This document shows positions 27,401 through 34,923 of a stretch of 64,000 bases of DNA, piece after piece; position 1 is the first letter of the stretch, and the number at the start of each line of letters is the position of its first letter. Under the pieces are notes generated by a model. It did no database searches, had not been told where the DNA came from, and saw only the letters and a list, made by a program, of their open reading frames with translations. This DNA comes from Caldilineaceae bacterium SB0661_bin_32 (lineage in GTDB: Bacteria > Chloroflexota > Anaerolineae > Caldilineales > Caldilineaceae): positions 1-64,000 of the forward strand of contig VXMH01000016.1 in the NCBI GenBank assembly GCA_009841235.1. Reading direction: 5' to 3'. A program made the translations under genes and the position numbers.

Positions 27401-28235
27401 TGTCGGTGAAGGCGCCGACGTCGTGGAAAAGGCCGACCAGCCAGGGCGAGGGGTCATAGCCCTTTTCCGCCTTGAACCGCTCCACCAGCTCCGGCGCGTA
27501 GAGGATGTTGCCGTTGAGCACGTAGAGCTCATCCTGCCCGTAGAGCGACAGCGTGCTGCCGAAAAACTCCCGCAGCCGCTCCTCATGCTCCTGCCAGTAG
27601 ATTTCGAGATAGCGGGCCGCGACATGGGGGTTGAGGTAATCGAGATCGTGGGGCTGGCTGGCGACGGCCGCGAGCAGCCAGCCCGGTCCCGGCGCGTCCC
27701 ACGCCAGCGGCTGCCCCGGCTCCGGCAGTGCCAGTTCCCGGCAAGAGTCGGGATCCAGCTCCCCGTCCCCGATCCGGTATGCGGCTGCGGCCAGGACCGT
27801 CTCTCCCTGCGGGAGGTCGAGCTGCAGCGGTCCTTTCTCCTGCGAGCGCGCCTCGTGAATGACCAGGCGGCGGCCTTCCAACTCCGGCCGCGCCGCGCGT
27901 TCCGCCCGCAGCAGGTCCTGCCAGTATTCGCGCCCCTCCCAGCCTGAGAACCACGCTTCCAGCCCAAGGCGCTCGTGCTCAGACACGGAATGGCGGAAGA
28001 ACTCCCACCATTCCTCGCTGAAATAGGCCGGCCATGTCCCGTAGCGTTCACCGTCGAGATAGCGGGGATAGTACCAGGTGCCGCCGACGCCTTTCTTCTT
28101 CAACTCCTCCAGCTGCCAGGTGATGCGCTCCCTGTCCAGCTCTCCCGTCTCCCAGAACCAGGTGACAAAGTCGCTGCAGTCGAGGGGCGGCTGGCGGAAA
28201 AGTTGGCGTAGGGAATTGTAGGATGAAGTGGTCAT
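24426..28235 (-). CDS. Large glycoside hydrolase, GH106-like (alpha-L-rhamnosidase)
   Basis: A 1269-residue protein, no signal peptide visible. The start (VTWFWETGELDRERITWQLEELKKKGVGGTW is its signature region) matches the opening of GH106 enzymes, where a WxW-type strand is followed by 'xIxxxLxxLKxxGxGG'. A catalytic barrel of about 700 residues follows (segments SYLYG-type replaced here by ISLYGQDELYVLNGN), then beta-sandwich domains (TLHLDVDAENVQIWVNGAE; VVLDLGTVNATAEVAVNGQSAG) of the galactose-binding kind near residues 900-1240. It would release L-rhamnose from plant or algal glycans. Rhamnose mutarotases, an SDR and a dehydratase downstream support this. The ribosome site is weak. Confidence 0.7.
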   Translation of the reverse strand: MTTSSYNSLRQLFRQPPLDCSDFVTWFWETGELDRERITWQLEELKKKGVGGTWYYPRYLDGERYGTWPAYFSEEWWEFFRHSVSEHERLGLEAWFSGWEGREYWQDLLRAERAARPELEGRRLVIHEARSQEKGPLQLDLPQGETVLAAAAYRIGDGELDPDSCRELALPEPGQPLAWDAPGPGWLLAAVASQPHDLDYLNPHVAARYLEIYWQEHEERLREFFGSTLSLYGQDELYVLNGNILYAPELVERFKAEKGYDPSPWLVGLFHDVGAFTDRIRCDYYEVMSTLLEENLYRPLCDWHEERGLRYGTIATWGRQDMLGQTWHYGDFFRLMRWFHVTGNEDPGASLPGERCFIDAKLSSSILHIYERERASMCVYWGSGWGMTQEENVAWTNENYAYGLNLYNQHGGLYNTLGGWYEWVPPSIHWRQPYWEHWQTFVDYVSRLSAVMSQGTHVADVALLYPLTTVHANWLRGDSFTSAADECAMTTFALARQIYEAGIDFDFIDDNLLTQAVVRDGTLEIAGIRFRAVLLPPMTTIRLQTLAKLQEFYDGGGAVVAFRQLPGASQEHGRDDPEVRARLQHIFGIASSEEAAHRTEAHSQALGSIYRQRNENGGQGIFMPSQETARTPHAAQRGVDIAAVITDAIDRDVVASERNVFHTHQRIGELDVYFLYNVESERRELTFTLRVLGEPEIWDCWSGEVTPWHRFACTDDRTTVRLTMEANQGIVLVLRPPGGRPAVTADNLGAITHVEAAGDTVEVRGTFEDGGAKSVRVRHQGCEYGAKARLGPAPAPLHLTGDWSFRLLPTMDNRWGDFREPAGDEQIGAEARQFRYREEEMPGEAQGWHSRDYDDGSWPVFTYTFGPYWRASAAFPRGQTPPELAALSAGDADTLDAGGMNWETVCYSQEFGQPGTDVFGGSHGVPDSFLCFDIADEHEERVRYLYTHVRAPRAGRWVLHLGADSGQVEQAWLNGEALLPDSSAEPVPAAPEAVLQEGLNLLLLACVQPPAQPLRAYAALLEPSTTPARDRPAARLTWFTEPSELTYEIAPRKEKRLGWFRSEAPAGTHTLHLDVDAENVQIWVNGAETADRDGQIQLDAPLADVSQVALRLEQKPGVYAGAAIRQPVRFECADASLPLGDWSQYALESYSGGAVYKKKFTLTDIQLQGEVVLDLGTVNATAEVAVNGQSAGVRLARPFRFDITGQVHEGDNELEVTVYNTLANYFSTGPYESDYVFPGQTVSGLLGPVTVSFPARGMLTARPVWNTSL

Positions 28236-28499
28236 TTTGTGAGTTCTTAGCGCTAAGGTTCGAATCTGCTGGGGCGGGAGAGGCTCCTCGGTTACACCTG
28301 CTGTGCGATTGAAGAAGGGCGTGGATTCAGACGAGGGTTACACTGCAGGCCAAGGACCGGGACATGTGTAGGAGGTACGGACAGCTGCCTGTGAACAGTG
28401 AGACATCCTCCATTGTAACCGCGGGCTGAGATGGGTCAAACCGGATGCCGGAGGTTCTTGGGGACGTGCCTGGGCTTGAGTGTTCAGCCGCACTTGCGC

Positions 28500-28844
28500 C
28501 TACCCATCATCCTGATGCTCTCGCAGATACCTGTTGATTCGTGCGCCGTCCTCGCGTTCTTTGTCTCCCTTGAAGTAGAGTTCGATGAAGTCAACACGGC
28601 GCTCATGGATGAAATAGGCGTAGATTACGCGCAACGAACTGTTGCGCAAATACTTGCAGGCCAAGCGGGCTTTGACGATTAACAGGGACTCGGTTTGCGT
28701 GAGGATGCTGCCGCGCCTGGAGGGCGTTGGCGGTACAGCCGCGATCACTTCTCGAAACAACTGAAGATCTGCAGGGAGTGACCTGTGCTTTCTGGAGAGT
28801 CTTCTGCGTTCTCGCTCGAATTCACGCAGCTCGTTATAGTGCAT
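28500..28844 (-). CDS. RelE/ParE-like toxin
   Basis: A 114-residue basic protein with the core fold pattern of RelE-type toxins: LREFERERRRLSRKHRSLPADL, then KARLACKYLRNSSLRVIYAYFIHERRVDFIELYFKGDKERED, ending in RINRYLREHQ. The strand-loop 'RVIYAYFxxxxxVxFIELYFKGDKE' is typical of YafQ/HigB relatives. It overlaps the end of the Panacea antitoxin gene by 11 bases; a GTG 12 bases upstream (28856) is an alternative start. Together they form a toxin-antitoxin module, here with a toxin type that would cut mRNA at the ribosome. Confidence 0.72.
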   Translation of the reverse strand: MHYNELREFERERRRLSRKHRSLPADLQLFREVIAAVPPTPSRRGSILTQTESLLIVKARLACKYLRNSSLRVIYAYFIHERRVDFIELYFKGDKEREDGARINRYLREHQDDG

Positions 28845-29430
28845 CGTCCGATTCACTTACGGAGTATCTGTCATCGCGATAGAAAACAGTCTCGTAAGGA
28901 ATCGGTTCACCGTAGCGAGCACATTTCCAGGGGATGTCATTGTGCGAATACTCGGACAGTTCGGCGGGGCTCATGCCGGAAAATCGGGCCAACACCTGAT
29001 CGATGTGTTCGATGTCACGCGCGCGCAACAAATCGGTGTCAGAACGTCCGGTATTGAGGTATCTGTTCTGGATGTAGTTGTGGTAGACCTGCTCCGTCTT
29101 CTGGATTGCCCCTTCCTCTTCCATACAGCGCAGAATCCGGGTTAAGTTGACCGACGTCGGACCGTAGCCGTTCTTGACGTAGGTCTCACCCATCAGGTTC
29201 TCTTCGAACTTCTCGTAGTAGTCGAAGTCAATGAAATAGAAGAGTTTGTGCAGAACGGCTTCGCCGATGTTCGGTTTGCCCTCGACCCTGTCGAGAACGT
29301 AGAGGATCACCTGCCTGAATACGTCGGGGCGTTCTTCTTCGACGCGAATCTGTAGATTTTCGCTCTCCTGGACTGCTTCCTCTGTAACCTGCCGGCTTGC
29401 ACGATCAGTAGACCGTTTTTCAGTCAGCAT
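28834..29430 (-). CDS. Panacea (SocA-like) antitoxin
   Basis: A 198-residue protein with the Panacea/DUF4065 domain: VILYVLDRVEGKPNIGEAVLHKLFYFIDF near residue 55, then YVKNGYGPTS and a long helical segment. This domain is the neutralising part of many toxin-antitoxin systems with very different toxins. The C-terminus ends RYSVSESDDAL and is translationally overlapped by the RelE/ParE-like toxin gene. Order antitoxin first, toxin second is normal for type II modules. An N-terminal extension of ~40 residues, charged, may be the DNA- or toxin-recognition part. Confidence 0.78.
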   Translation of the reverse strand: MLTEKRSTDRASRQVTEEAVQESENLQIRVEEERPDVFRQVILYVLDRVEGKPNIGEAVLHKLFYFIDFDYYEKFEENLMGETYVKNGYGPTSVNLTRILRCMEEEGAIQKTEQVYHNYIQNRYLNTGRSDTDLLRARDIEHIDQVLARFSGMSPAELSEYSHNDIPWKCARYGEPIPYETVFYRDDRYSVSESDDAL

Positions 29431-29586
29431 ACGTGGATGCCCTTTTCATCCAGTTTCGCCGTCCTGTTCCGCGTGGAACCGGTACCTGATTCATAGGAAT
29501 GGCGAAACTAGCGTTCCACTGTGCGGCTCATTCTATTCCAGAACGCCCGATGCGGCAAAGCCGGTCGGAATCTCGCTCCGGGCAAA

Positions 29587-30465
29587 TCAGACCTTAATCG
29601 CGCCCGAAGTCAGTCCGGCCACAAACCAGCGGCTGGTGAAGATAAAGAGGATAACCAAGGGGATCGAGCCGATCAACAGCCCTGCCATCGTCAGCCCGTA
29701 ACGTGTGAAGTACTCCGTCTGGTAGGCCCACAGGCCGGGTGTCAGGGGCAGGAGGGTCTGCCGTTGGATGGTCAGGTAGGGCCAGATCAGATTGTTCCAC
29801 GTGCCCAGAATGTTCAGAATCGCGGCCACGCCCAGCATCGATTTGCTCAGAGGCAGCGCGATGCGCCAGTAGCCCTGCCACTCGCTGGCGCCGTCAATGC
29901 GCGCCGCGTCGAACAGCTCCTTGGGCAGGCTTTCAAAAAAGGTGCGCAAAATAAACATGGCGAAAACCTGCCCGCTCGCGATCCACGGCAGAATCATCGC
30001 CCAATACGTATTCATCAGGCCGAGATCCTTCACCAGCACGAAGGACGGGATCAGCGTCATCGCCGAAGGCACCATCATCAGCGACAGCACCAGGTAGAAC
30101 AGCGGCTGCCGGGCCGGGAACTCCAAAATTCCGAACGCATAGGCCGACAGCGACGCCAGCAACAGGACGCCCAAAACCGTCACGCCGCTAATGATAATAC
30201 TGTTCCTGATGAACTCCAGCACGATCTCAAAGGCAAATCCGTAATTCTCCCAGTGCAGCGGGAAGGTCAGCGCAAACGGCTGGCGGGCAAACTGCGGGAT
30301 CGTCTTCAGCGAAATCAGGAAGGCCATCACCAGAGGCGCGATGCCCCCGACCAGGAACAGACCCAATAACACGATCCGCCACCAGTCCCCGCGCAGAAAG
30401 ACGCCCACCTGCTCGCCCCTGCTCCGTCTGTACGGTACTCTCATCTCCGTCCCTGCCGCACTCAT
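29587..30465 (-). CDS. Sugar ABC transporter permease (MalG type)
   Basis: A 292-residue inner-membrane permease with about six transmembrane helices. The EAA loop FFESLPKELFDAARIDGASEWQGYWRIALPLSKS is the ATPase-docking site of the carbohydrate uptake type 1 family. I start at the ATG 30465 with GGGAG upstream; the longer frame to 30537 adds Arg-rich residues that are unlikely. It is the last gene of a minus-strand unit: binding protein (33525), permease (31520), permease (here). No ATPase is encoded nearby; a shared MsmX/UgpC-type ATPase elsewhere is expected. Confidence 0.9.
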   Translation of the reverse strand: MSAAGTEMRVPYRRSRGEQVGVFLRGDWWRIVLLGLFLVGGIAPLVMAFLISLKTIPQFARQPFALTFPLHWENYGFAFEIVLEFIRNSIIISGVTVLGVLLLASLSAYAFGILEFPARQPLFYLVLSLMMVPSAMTLIPSFVLVKDLGLMNTYWAMILPWIASGQVFAMFILRTFFESLPKELFDAARIDGASEWQGYWRIALPLSKSMLGVAAILNILGTWNNLIWPYLTIQRQTLLPLTPGLWAYQTEYFTRYGLTMAGLLIGSIPLVILFIFTSRWFVAGLTSGAIKV

Positions 30466-30560
30466 GGCAATAACTCCCAACTGCAGTCTAGCGTTTCGAG
30501 TTTTTCGTTCTCTTCTCGCACCAGCAGGTATCACCAAAAACTAGAAACTGAAAACTGACG

Positions 30561-31520
30561 TTAGTACTCCTCAGTCGTAATGTACTTCATATTGATCAGC
30601 GTCAGCACGAGGGTGAGGAGGAACAGGACGACGCCGATGGCGGAAGCGTAGCCCATCTTGTTGATGCGGAAGGCGTTCCAGAACATCCACATCCCCGGCA
30701 CCATTGTGCTGTTGATCGGCCCGCCCTGCGTCATCGCGAACACTGCCGTGAACTCCTGCACACCCCACATGATAGTCAGTACCGAAATCAGCTTTATCTG
30801 TCCGGCGATGAGAGGCAGTTCGATTGACCAGAAGCGCCGCATCTCTGTCGCCCCATCGATCATCGCGCTTTCGACGATTTCGTAGGGGATCGCCTGCAGG
30901 CCCGCCAGCAGAATCAGGATGGCCACCCCGTCCACCCACGGAAAATTGCGCAGCATCACCGCGTACAGCGCCACGTTCGGGTCTGACAGCCACGCTCGCG
31001 TCCACGACTCCAGGCCTATCCATGTCAAAAACAGATTCAGCGGCCCTACCTTGACATCATATATGAACTTCCACAGCATCAGTGGCACGATTGCGGGAAT
31101 AACCACCGGCAGAATCATCCCCAACCGAAATGTGTACTGCGCCCTTCCCCCCCGCAGCCGGTGGATCAGCACTGCAATGAACAGTGATACGCCCACCGTC
31201 GACACCACATACCAGGCCGCCAGCTGCAACATGTGGTCCATCGAGTTCAGAAATACGCGGTCTTTGGTGAAGAGCTGGACAAAGTTGCCCAGGCCCACAA
31301 AATCCGAATCCAGGCCGGGCGCCCACTTGAACGCCGACCGGTACAGCCCCAGCAGTGCGGGGTAGTACATGAAGATCAGGAGAAAGACGAAGGTGGGGGC
31401 GAGCATCGTGTAGGCGACGCGCCCTTCGTAGATACGTCTTCCGAGCGGCTTTCTGCGTTCCTGTATGTCCACGGCCTGGGCCGCAGTATTGGGCAGGGCC
31501 GGCATCTCTTTTACAGCCAT
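30561..31520 (-). CDS. Sugar ABC transporter permease (MalF type)
   Basis: A 319-residue permease with six or so membrane segments (VAYTMLAPTFVFLLIFMYYPALLG as the first). The EAA loop AIPYEIVESAMIDGATEMRRFWSIELPLIAG marks the ATPase contact. The ATG 31520 is the preferred start (GAGG upstream, typical N-terminus). The downstream partner permease begins 96 bases after its stop. Part of the sugar importer whose binding protein is encoded at 32035-33525. Confidence 0.9.
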   Translation of the reverse strand: MAVKEMPALPNTAAQAVDIQERRKPLGRRIYEGRVAYTMLAPTFVFLLIFMYYPALLGLYRSAFKWAPGLDSDFVGLGNFVQLFTKDRVFLNSMDHMLQLAAWYVVSTVGVSLFIAVLIHRLRGGRAQYTFRLGMILPVVIPAIVPLMLWKFIYDVKVGPLNLFLTWIGLESWTRAWLSDPNVALYAVMLRNFPWVDGVAILILLAGLQAIPYEIVESAMIDGATEMRRFWSIELPLIAGQIKLISVLTIMWGVQEFTAVFAMTQGGPINSTMVPGMWMFWNAFRINKMGYASAIGVVLFLLTLVLTLINMKYITTEEY

Positions 31521-31571
31521 CAGCGCATCCTCATCCTTCAGTGCTTCGTGAATAGCGAACCGTGCCAATCG

Positions 31572-31964
31572 CTAACCATTCACATAGATCAAAGGCAGAT
31601 GTTCGTCGTCAGCAATAACGTCTCCCACGCGCAGGCGTTCGGCCACCTCCGCCGGCAACGCAGCCGGCCGGCCGTTGTAGACCGAGCCTTCGGGCATGAA
31701 CAGCATCGACAGCGCCCGCCGGGAATGGATGGTCATGCTGGGGCCGGCAGCATGGGCGATCATCCCGTTGATGAAGACGCCGTCCCCCGCCTTCACCTCC
31801 ATCGCGGCCGGCTCAATCTCCCTCCACTCGGGATATTCCTCCAGCAGGCCGTCGATTTTCGCCTCGTTCAGGTTTCCGGTTGCATCGAAGCGACTGCTCT
31901 TATGAGTTCCCGATAGAATTCGGCCTGTCGAGCGGAAAGTTCGGTGTTCATCAAAGCACCTCAA
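31572..31964 (-). pseudogene. Truncated phytanoyl-CoA dioxygenase-like gene
   Basis: A 130-residue frame resembling only the C-terminal half of PhyH-type Fe(II)/2-oxoglutarate dioxygenases: IEPAAMEVKAGDGVFINGMIAHAAG contains the distal metal His, and IHSRRALSMLFM the 2-oxoglutarate-binding Arg. The first His-x-Asp pair and the jelly-roll strands before it are missing. It sits between the binding-protein gene and the permease gene of the sugar importer, so it is an insertion or deletion relic in that operon, probably not active. Confidence 0.65.
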
Positions 31965-31975
31965 AGAGGAATAAA

Positions 31976-32007
31976 GGAGTGAGAGGCATGTAACTACCTC
32001 TCACTCC
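31976..32007 (-). repeat. GGAGTGAG hairpin after sugar binding-protein gene
   Basis: GGAGTGAGAGG (31976-31986) and CCTCTCACTCC (31997-32007) pair perfectly, 11 bp with a 10-base loop. The element begins 28 bases after the stop of the binding-protein gene on the minus strand. A further CTCACTCC-type run lies at 32008-32032. Same family as the hairpins at 48119 and 55270, also placed directly after binding-protein genes. Confidence 0.8.
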
Positions 32008-32034
32008 CCACTCCTCTTCACTCTCTCCTCACTA

Positions 32035-33525
32035 TCAGCAGGTCAACCCTTCGCGCTCGATGTAGCGGTCGGCGTAGGCGTCGAAGGATTCCTGGATGAT
32101 GTTCAGCGCGGTGTCCAGGTCCATCTGGTCGAGCATGTAGGAGCGCCAGGCCTGGCCGATCGGCTCGGCTGCCTCGGCGTCCAGCTTGACCTCTTCGTAG
32201 ACGAACATCTGCGTCTCACCGATCTGCTCGGTCAGCAACGCAAACGGTTCCTCGAAGCGCGGGTCGACCGGAACGTTCTTCACGTTCGGCATCAGCGTGC
32301 CGATCTCGGACTGGATCGTGTGCAGGTTGTCCGGCACCGAGATCCAGCGCATCAGGTCGACGGCCGCATCGATCACGCCGTCCTTTTCGGAACGGGTGGT
32401 AATTGCGATCTGGTCGCCTACCGGACCGCCAATCGGCCATGCCGGCGTCGGCGGATCGGTCACCAGGTCACTGCTCTCCTTGGTCAGGAGCGGCGCGAAG
32501 AAGGTGCTCCACTCGAAGTCGACCAGCGGGTCGTGCAGCAAGCGCGGGAAGGACCAGGTGCCGTTCTCCATGATCGGCTCCACCTTGTTCAGGAAGCGCG
32601 TGTGCGTGTCCGTGGCGCGGGTCGTCCAGTCCGCCGGCCGGAAGGGCACGTTCAGCTTCCACAGCTCCATCCACTCGCGGTACTGCGGCAGGTGGGCGTG
32701 GTAGATGCCGTTCTCGATGGCGCAGGCGACCTCTTCGTAGGTGGCCGTGCCGCGGTCGGGATTGACCAGCGGTTCGACCTCGCCGGCCATGAGCATGCCG
32801 CCCATCTGCAGGCGGTACCAGTGGTCGGTATCCGAAACCGGGCCGGTCCAGCCGCCGTACGCGTCCACGTCTATGTCGCGGAAAGCCTGGCAGATGTCGA
32901 GGAAGTCGGCGTAGTTCTGGGGCGATTCGAGGCCCAGGTCGTTGAACCAGTCGACGTTGTAGTAGAAGAAGGTGGTGACGAGGCCGAAGACCATGTTGTA
33001 GTATCCGTCCCGCATCAGCGTCTCGCCGGTCGGAATCGGGAAGAACTGGTCCAGCCACTTTTCGCTGCCGGGGTCGCCGGCCGGGATGTAGGGGTTCGGC
33101 TGGTTGAAGTAGGGGGTCAACTCGGTCCACCAACCCTTGTCCAGGTCATCCTTGATGTGCCAGTGCGCGTGCGTGACGATGTGCGGAATGGTGCCGGCCG
33201 TCTGTTGCGCAATCGTCCATTCACGGCTGCTGATCCCCTGCGGGATGCGGATCCACTCGATGCTCACGTCGGGGTGTTCCGCCGTGTACCCGTCCAGCAC
33301 TTCAAGGATCTTGTCGTGCGGCAGCGGGTTGTCTTCGGTGCGCTCCATGCTCTGCGTCGGCGTCCAGGAGCCCCAATAGGTGACCAGCTCCTTGGTTTCG
33401 CCCATCGCGGCTTCACCATCGCCGGCCGGCGCCATCGGTGCCTGGCAGGCAGCCAGCCCTACGGCCGCAGTGGCGACACCAGCAGTCTTCAGGAATGCGC
33501 GCCGAGAAAGTGCACGGTCTGTCAT
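32035..33525 (-). CDS. Sugar ABC transporter substrate-binding lipoprotein
   Basis: A 496-residue extracytoplasmic solute-binding protein. The N-terminus has a twin-arginine motif (SRRAFLK), a hydrophobic stretch and a lipobox LAAC (Cys27), so a Tat-exported lipoprotein is expected. The mature part has the WGSWTPTQ start and the TPAWPIGGPVGDQIAITTRSEK and FEWSTFF segments typical of the carbohydrate type 1 binding-protein group. GGAAAGGAACA precedes the ATG. A promoter with TAGACA and TATACT boxes is placed about 320 bases upstream. The ligand is unknown; the enzymes around suggest an oligosaccharide or rhamnoside. Confidence 0.9.
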   Translation of the reverse strand: MTDRALSRRAFLKTAGVATAAVGLAACQAPMAPAGDGEAAMGETKELVTYWGSWTPTQSMERTEDNPLPHDKILEVLDGYTAEHPDVSIEWIRIPQGISSREWTIAQQTAGTIPHIVTHAHWHIKDDLDKGWWTELTPYFNQPNPYIPAGDPGSEKWLDQFFPIPTGETLMRDGYYNMVFGLVTTFFYYNVDWFNDLGLESPQNYADFLDICQAFRDIDVDAYGGWTGPVSDTDHWYRLQMGGMLMAGEVEPLVNPDRGTATYEEVACAIENGIYHAHLPQYREWMELWKLNVPFRPADWTTRATDTHTRFLNKVEPIMENGTWSFPRLLHDPLVDFEWSTFFAPLLTKESSDLVTDPPTPAWPIGGPVGDQIAITTRSEKDGVIDAAVDLMRWISVPDNLHTIQSEIGTLMPNVKNVPVDPRFEEPFALLTEQIGETQMFVYEEVKLDAEAAEPIGQAWRSYMLDQMDLDTALNIIQESFDAYADRYIEREGLTC

Positions 33526-33844
33526 TGTTCCTTTCCTTTCTGTAGAGTTGTGAAGTAGGAATTCCGGTCTGATCCGGCATGGATTTGGTCAACTGCGGGG
33601 CCGTCAACGGTGAGGCCCGCAGCCAAAATCGTCATCTGACAGTGGTGAATCGGAGGAACTGTTGGGTTTCTGCTGGAATCGATCCTCCTGTTGCGAGTAA
33701 TGAAATGGATGTGGGCCCCAAAGGCGCCCTTTACTCTGAACTGGCACACGCCTTTCGGCCAACGCGACTTAAGCTTGCAAGGAGATTCTTCCTCTGCTCG
33801 CGTCGTGCATTTCCATCCTGCGTGTCCATGGAAGAATGCAGGCA

Positions 33845-33873
33845 AGTATAACAAGAATGGCATGCAATGTCTA
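33845..33873 (-). promoter_or_regulatory. Promoter of the sugar importer operon
   Basis: On the minus strand TAGACA (33868-33873) and TATACT (33845-33850) are separated by exactly 17 bases, close to the sigma-70 consensus. It would start transcription near 33838, giving a leader of about 310 bases before the binding-protein start at 33525. Confidence 0.6.
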
Positions 33874-34010
33874 CTTGCAGACCTGTTCGGGTGCAGTCCA
33901 GATTTGGGGTGGGAACAGAGGCGAGGCGTGAGGGGCGAGGAAAGGGAACTGCCGGCGACTCTGCAGGAGATCGGATTGCGGGCTTGCCGCGGAGTTGTCG
34001 TTGGTGGAAT

Positions 34011-34049
34011 CATATGAAAGTTCGTCACTAGTTGGGATGCTTTCATATG
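34011..34049. promoter_or_regulatory. 10-bp inverted repeat (operator candidate)
   Basis: CATATGAAAG at 34011-34020 and CTTTCATATG at 34040-34049 are perfect inverted repeats separated by 19 bases. The half-site contains the palindrome CATATG. The centre-to-centre distance of 29 bases is close to three turns of the helix, so two dimers could bind one face. Confidence 0.5.
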
Positions 34050-34181
34050 TGCATGTTGGCTTGCGGGGGCGGGCGGGGATGCGCGGACTTTGCCGTTTTG
34101 TACAGCTTTTGCGGGGGACTCCGGTACATCACTTCGATGGCTGAGGGACGGTCTTTCGGCGGTGCGGCGGGGGGCGCGAAG

Positions 34182-34288
34182 GTGATGCATTTTCCAAAAA
34201 GTGATGCATTACTGGTTTTGGGGCTTCTGACCAGAGAGAAAAAGGGGAAAAACGGTGCGAAAAAAATGCATCAATAGAGATGCATCAC
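34182..34288. promoter_or_regulatory. Four GTGATGCAT boxes, two in each direction
   Basis: GTGATGCAT occurs at 34182-34190 and 34201-34209; its inverse (ATGCATCA at 34266-34273 and ATGCATCAC at 34280-34288) follows. The arrangement is direct, direct, then inverted, inverted, in an AT-rich background. This symmetric cluster is far from chance in GC-rich DNA and suggests cooperative binding sites for a regulator acting on one or both divergent units. Confidence 0.55.
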
Positions 34289-34647
34289 TCTTAGAAAAAA
34301 TCGGCCCAAAAACGGCGGCAATGCTGGCAAACCGGATTAGATGCCATTGCCCTGCGAAATCGTGTGCATTCCGGATTCTCTGCGCTGATCATGCAAAAAA
34401 TGGTGGTTTCAGCCCAGGCAGCAGTCCGGTCCTATCTGGCAGAAAAAGATATAAAATATCGTACATCCCCCCTAAAATGCGGACAAAATCAGGACAAAAC
34501 AGGACAAACCCCTCAAATCACTCACTTTTGAGCCCTTGAATCGGACGGCTAGTTGACCGCTGTCAAACAAGCGATTTGCTCCCGGAAACTGCCTGCCCGC
34601 GCAACGTCGCGCAGTCTCGCCGCGCCTATCCTCAATCAATTGCCGCA

Positions 34648-34677
34648 GTCACTGAACACTGACCACTGGCCCCTGCC
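34648..34677. repeat. CACTGAACACTGACCACTG repeat
   Basis: GTCACTGAACACTGACCACTG is a three-unit example of the CACTGA/CCACTG word family, about 45 bases before the promoter at 34721. Confidence 0.5.
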
Positions 34678-34720
34678 GCGCCCACCCAAATCCGGGATGC
34701 CCCCCTGTTCGTTTCAGTTG

Positions 34721-34748
34721 TTGACTTGCAAACTCCGTATGCTATGAT
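34721..34748 (+). promoter_or_regulatory. Promoter upstream of the DegT aminotransferase
   Basis: TTGACT at 34721-34726 and TATGAT at 34743-34748 with a 16-base spacer form a good sigma-70-type promoter. Transcription would start near 34755, about 170 bases before the aminotransferase start. Confidence 0.6.
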
Positions 34749-34775
34749 TGACGGCACGCCCACCCAACGTCGAAC

Positions 34776-34809
34776 ACCTTTGTCCCGTATTTCGGGCATC
34801 TGCAAAGGT
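34776..34809 (+). promoter_or_regulatory. Leader hairpin
   Basis: ACCTTTG (34776-34782) pairs with CAAAGGT (34803-34809), and inside this CCCG (34784-34787) pairs with CGGG (34793-34796) around a TATTT loop. It lies in the leader between promoter and gene start and could act as an attenuator or stabilising structure. Confidence 0.5.
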
Positions 34810-34923
34810 CCGAGAATAGATATTGCTGCGTCATACCCTGTCCAACCCCAGTGGTATCGTGGATAGTGCATTGCAGACTGAACTTGCCGCGAGCCACGAA
34901 CCAATCCAGTCAGGAGCTGCACG

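Larger units (their letters stand above)
33526..34923. other. 1.4-kb gene-free divergent regulatory region
   Basis: No credible gene on either strand. It contains promoter candidates for both flanking units (minus 33845-33873, plus 34721-34748), an inverted repeat CATATGAAAG (34011-34049), four GTGATGCAT boxes (34182-34288), three AGGACAAA-type repeats near 34481-34507, a CACTGA-type repeat at 34648 and an attenuator-like hairpin at 34776-34809. Base composition is uneven and partly AT-rich around 34190-34300. Likely bound by several regulators. Confidence 0.7.

Noticed and set aside
26337..27947. 536-codon plus-strand frame inside the glycosidase gene
   Set aside because: Antisense shadow: Arg, His, Val and Pro rich, no motif.
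32320..33558. 412-codon plus-strand frame opposite the sugar binding protein
   Set aside because: Antisense shadow with no plausible start context.
33522..34190. Open frame of 222 codons on the minus strand in the divergent region
   Set aside because: Composition is rich in Ser, Pro, Arg and His without domain pattern, no ribosome site, and it overlaps promoter and operator-like sequences.
34481..34507. AGGACAAA-type triple repeat as replication iterons
   Set aside because: Only three imperfect copies, no replication gene or DnaA boxes nearby.
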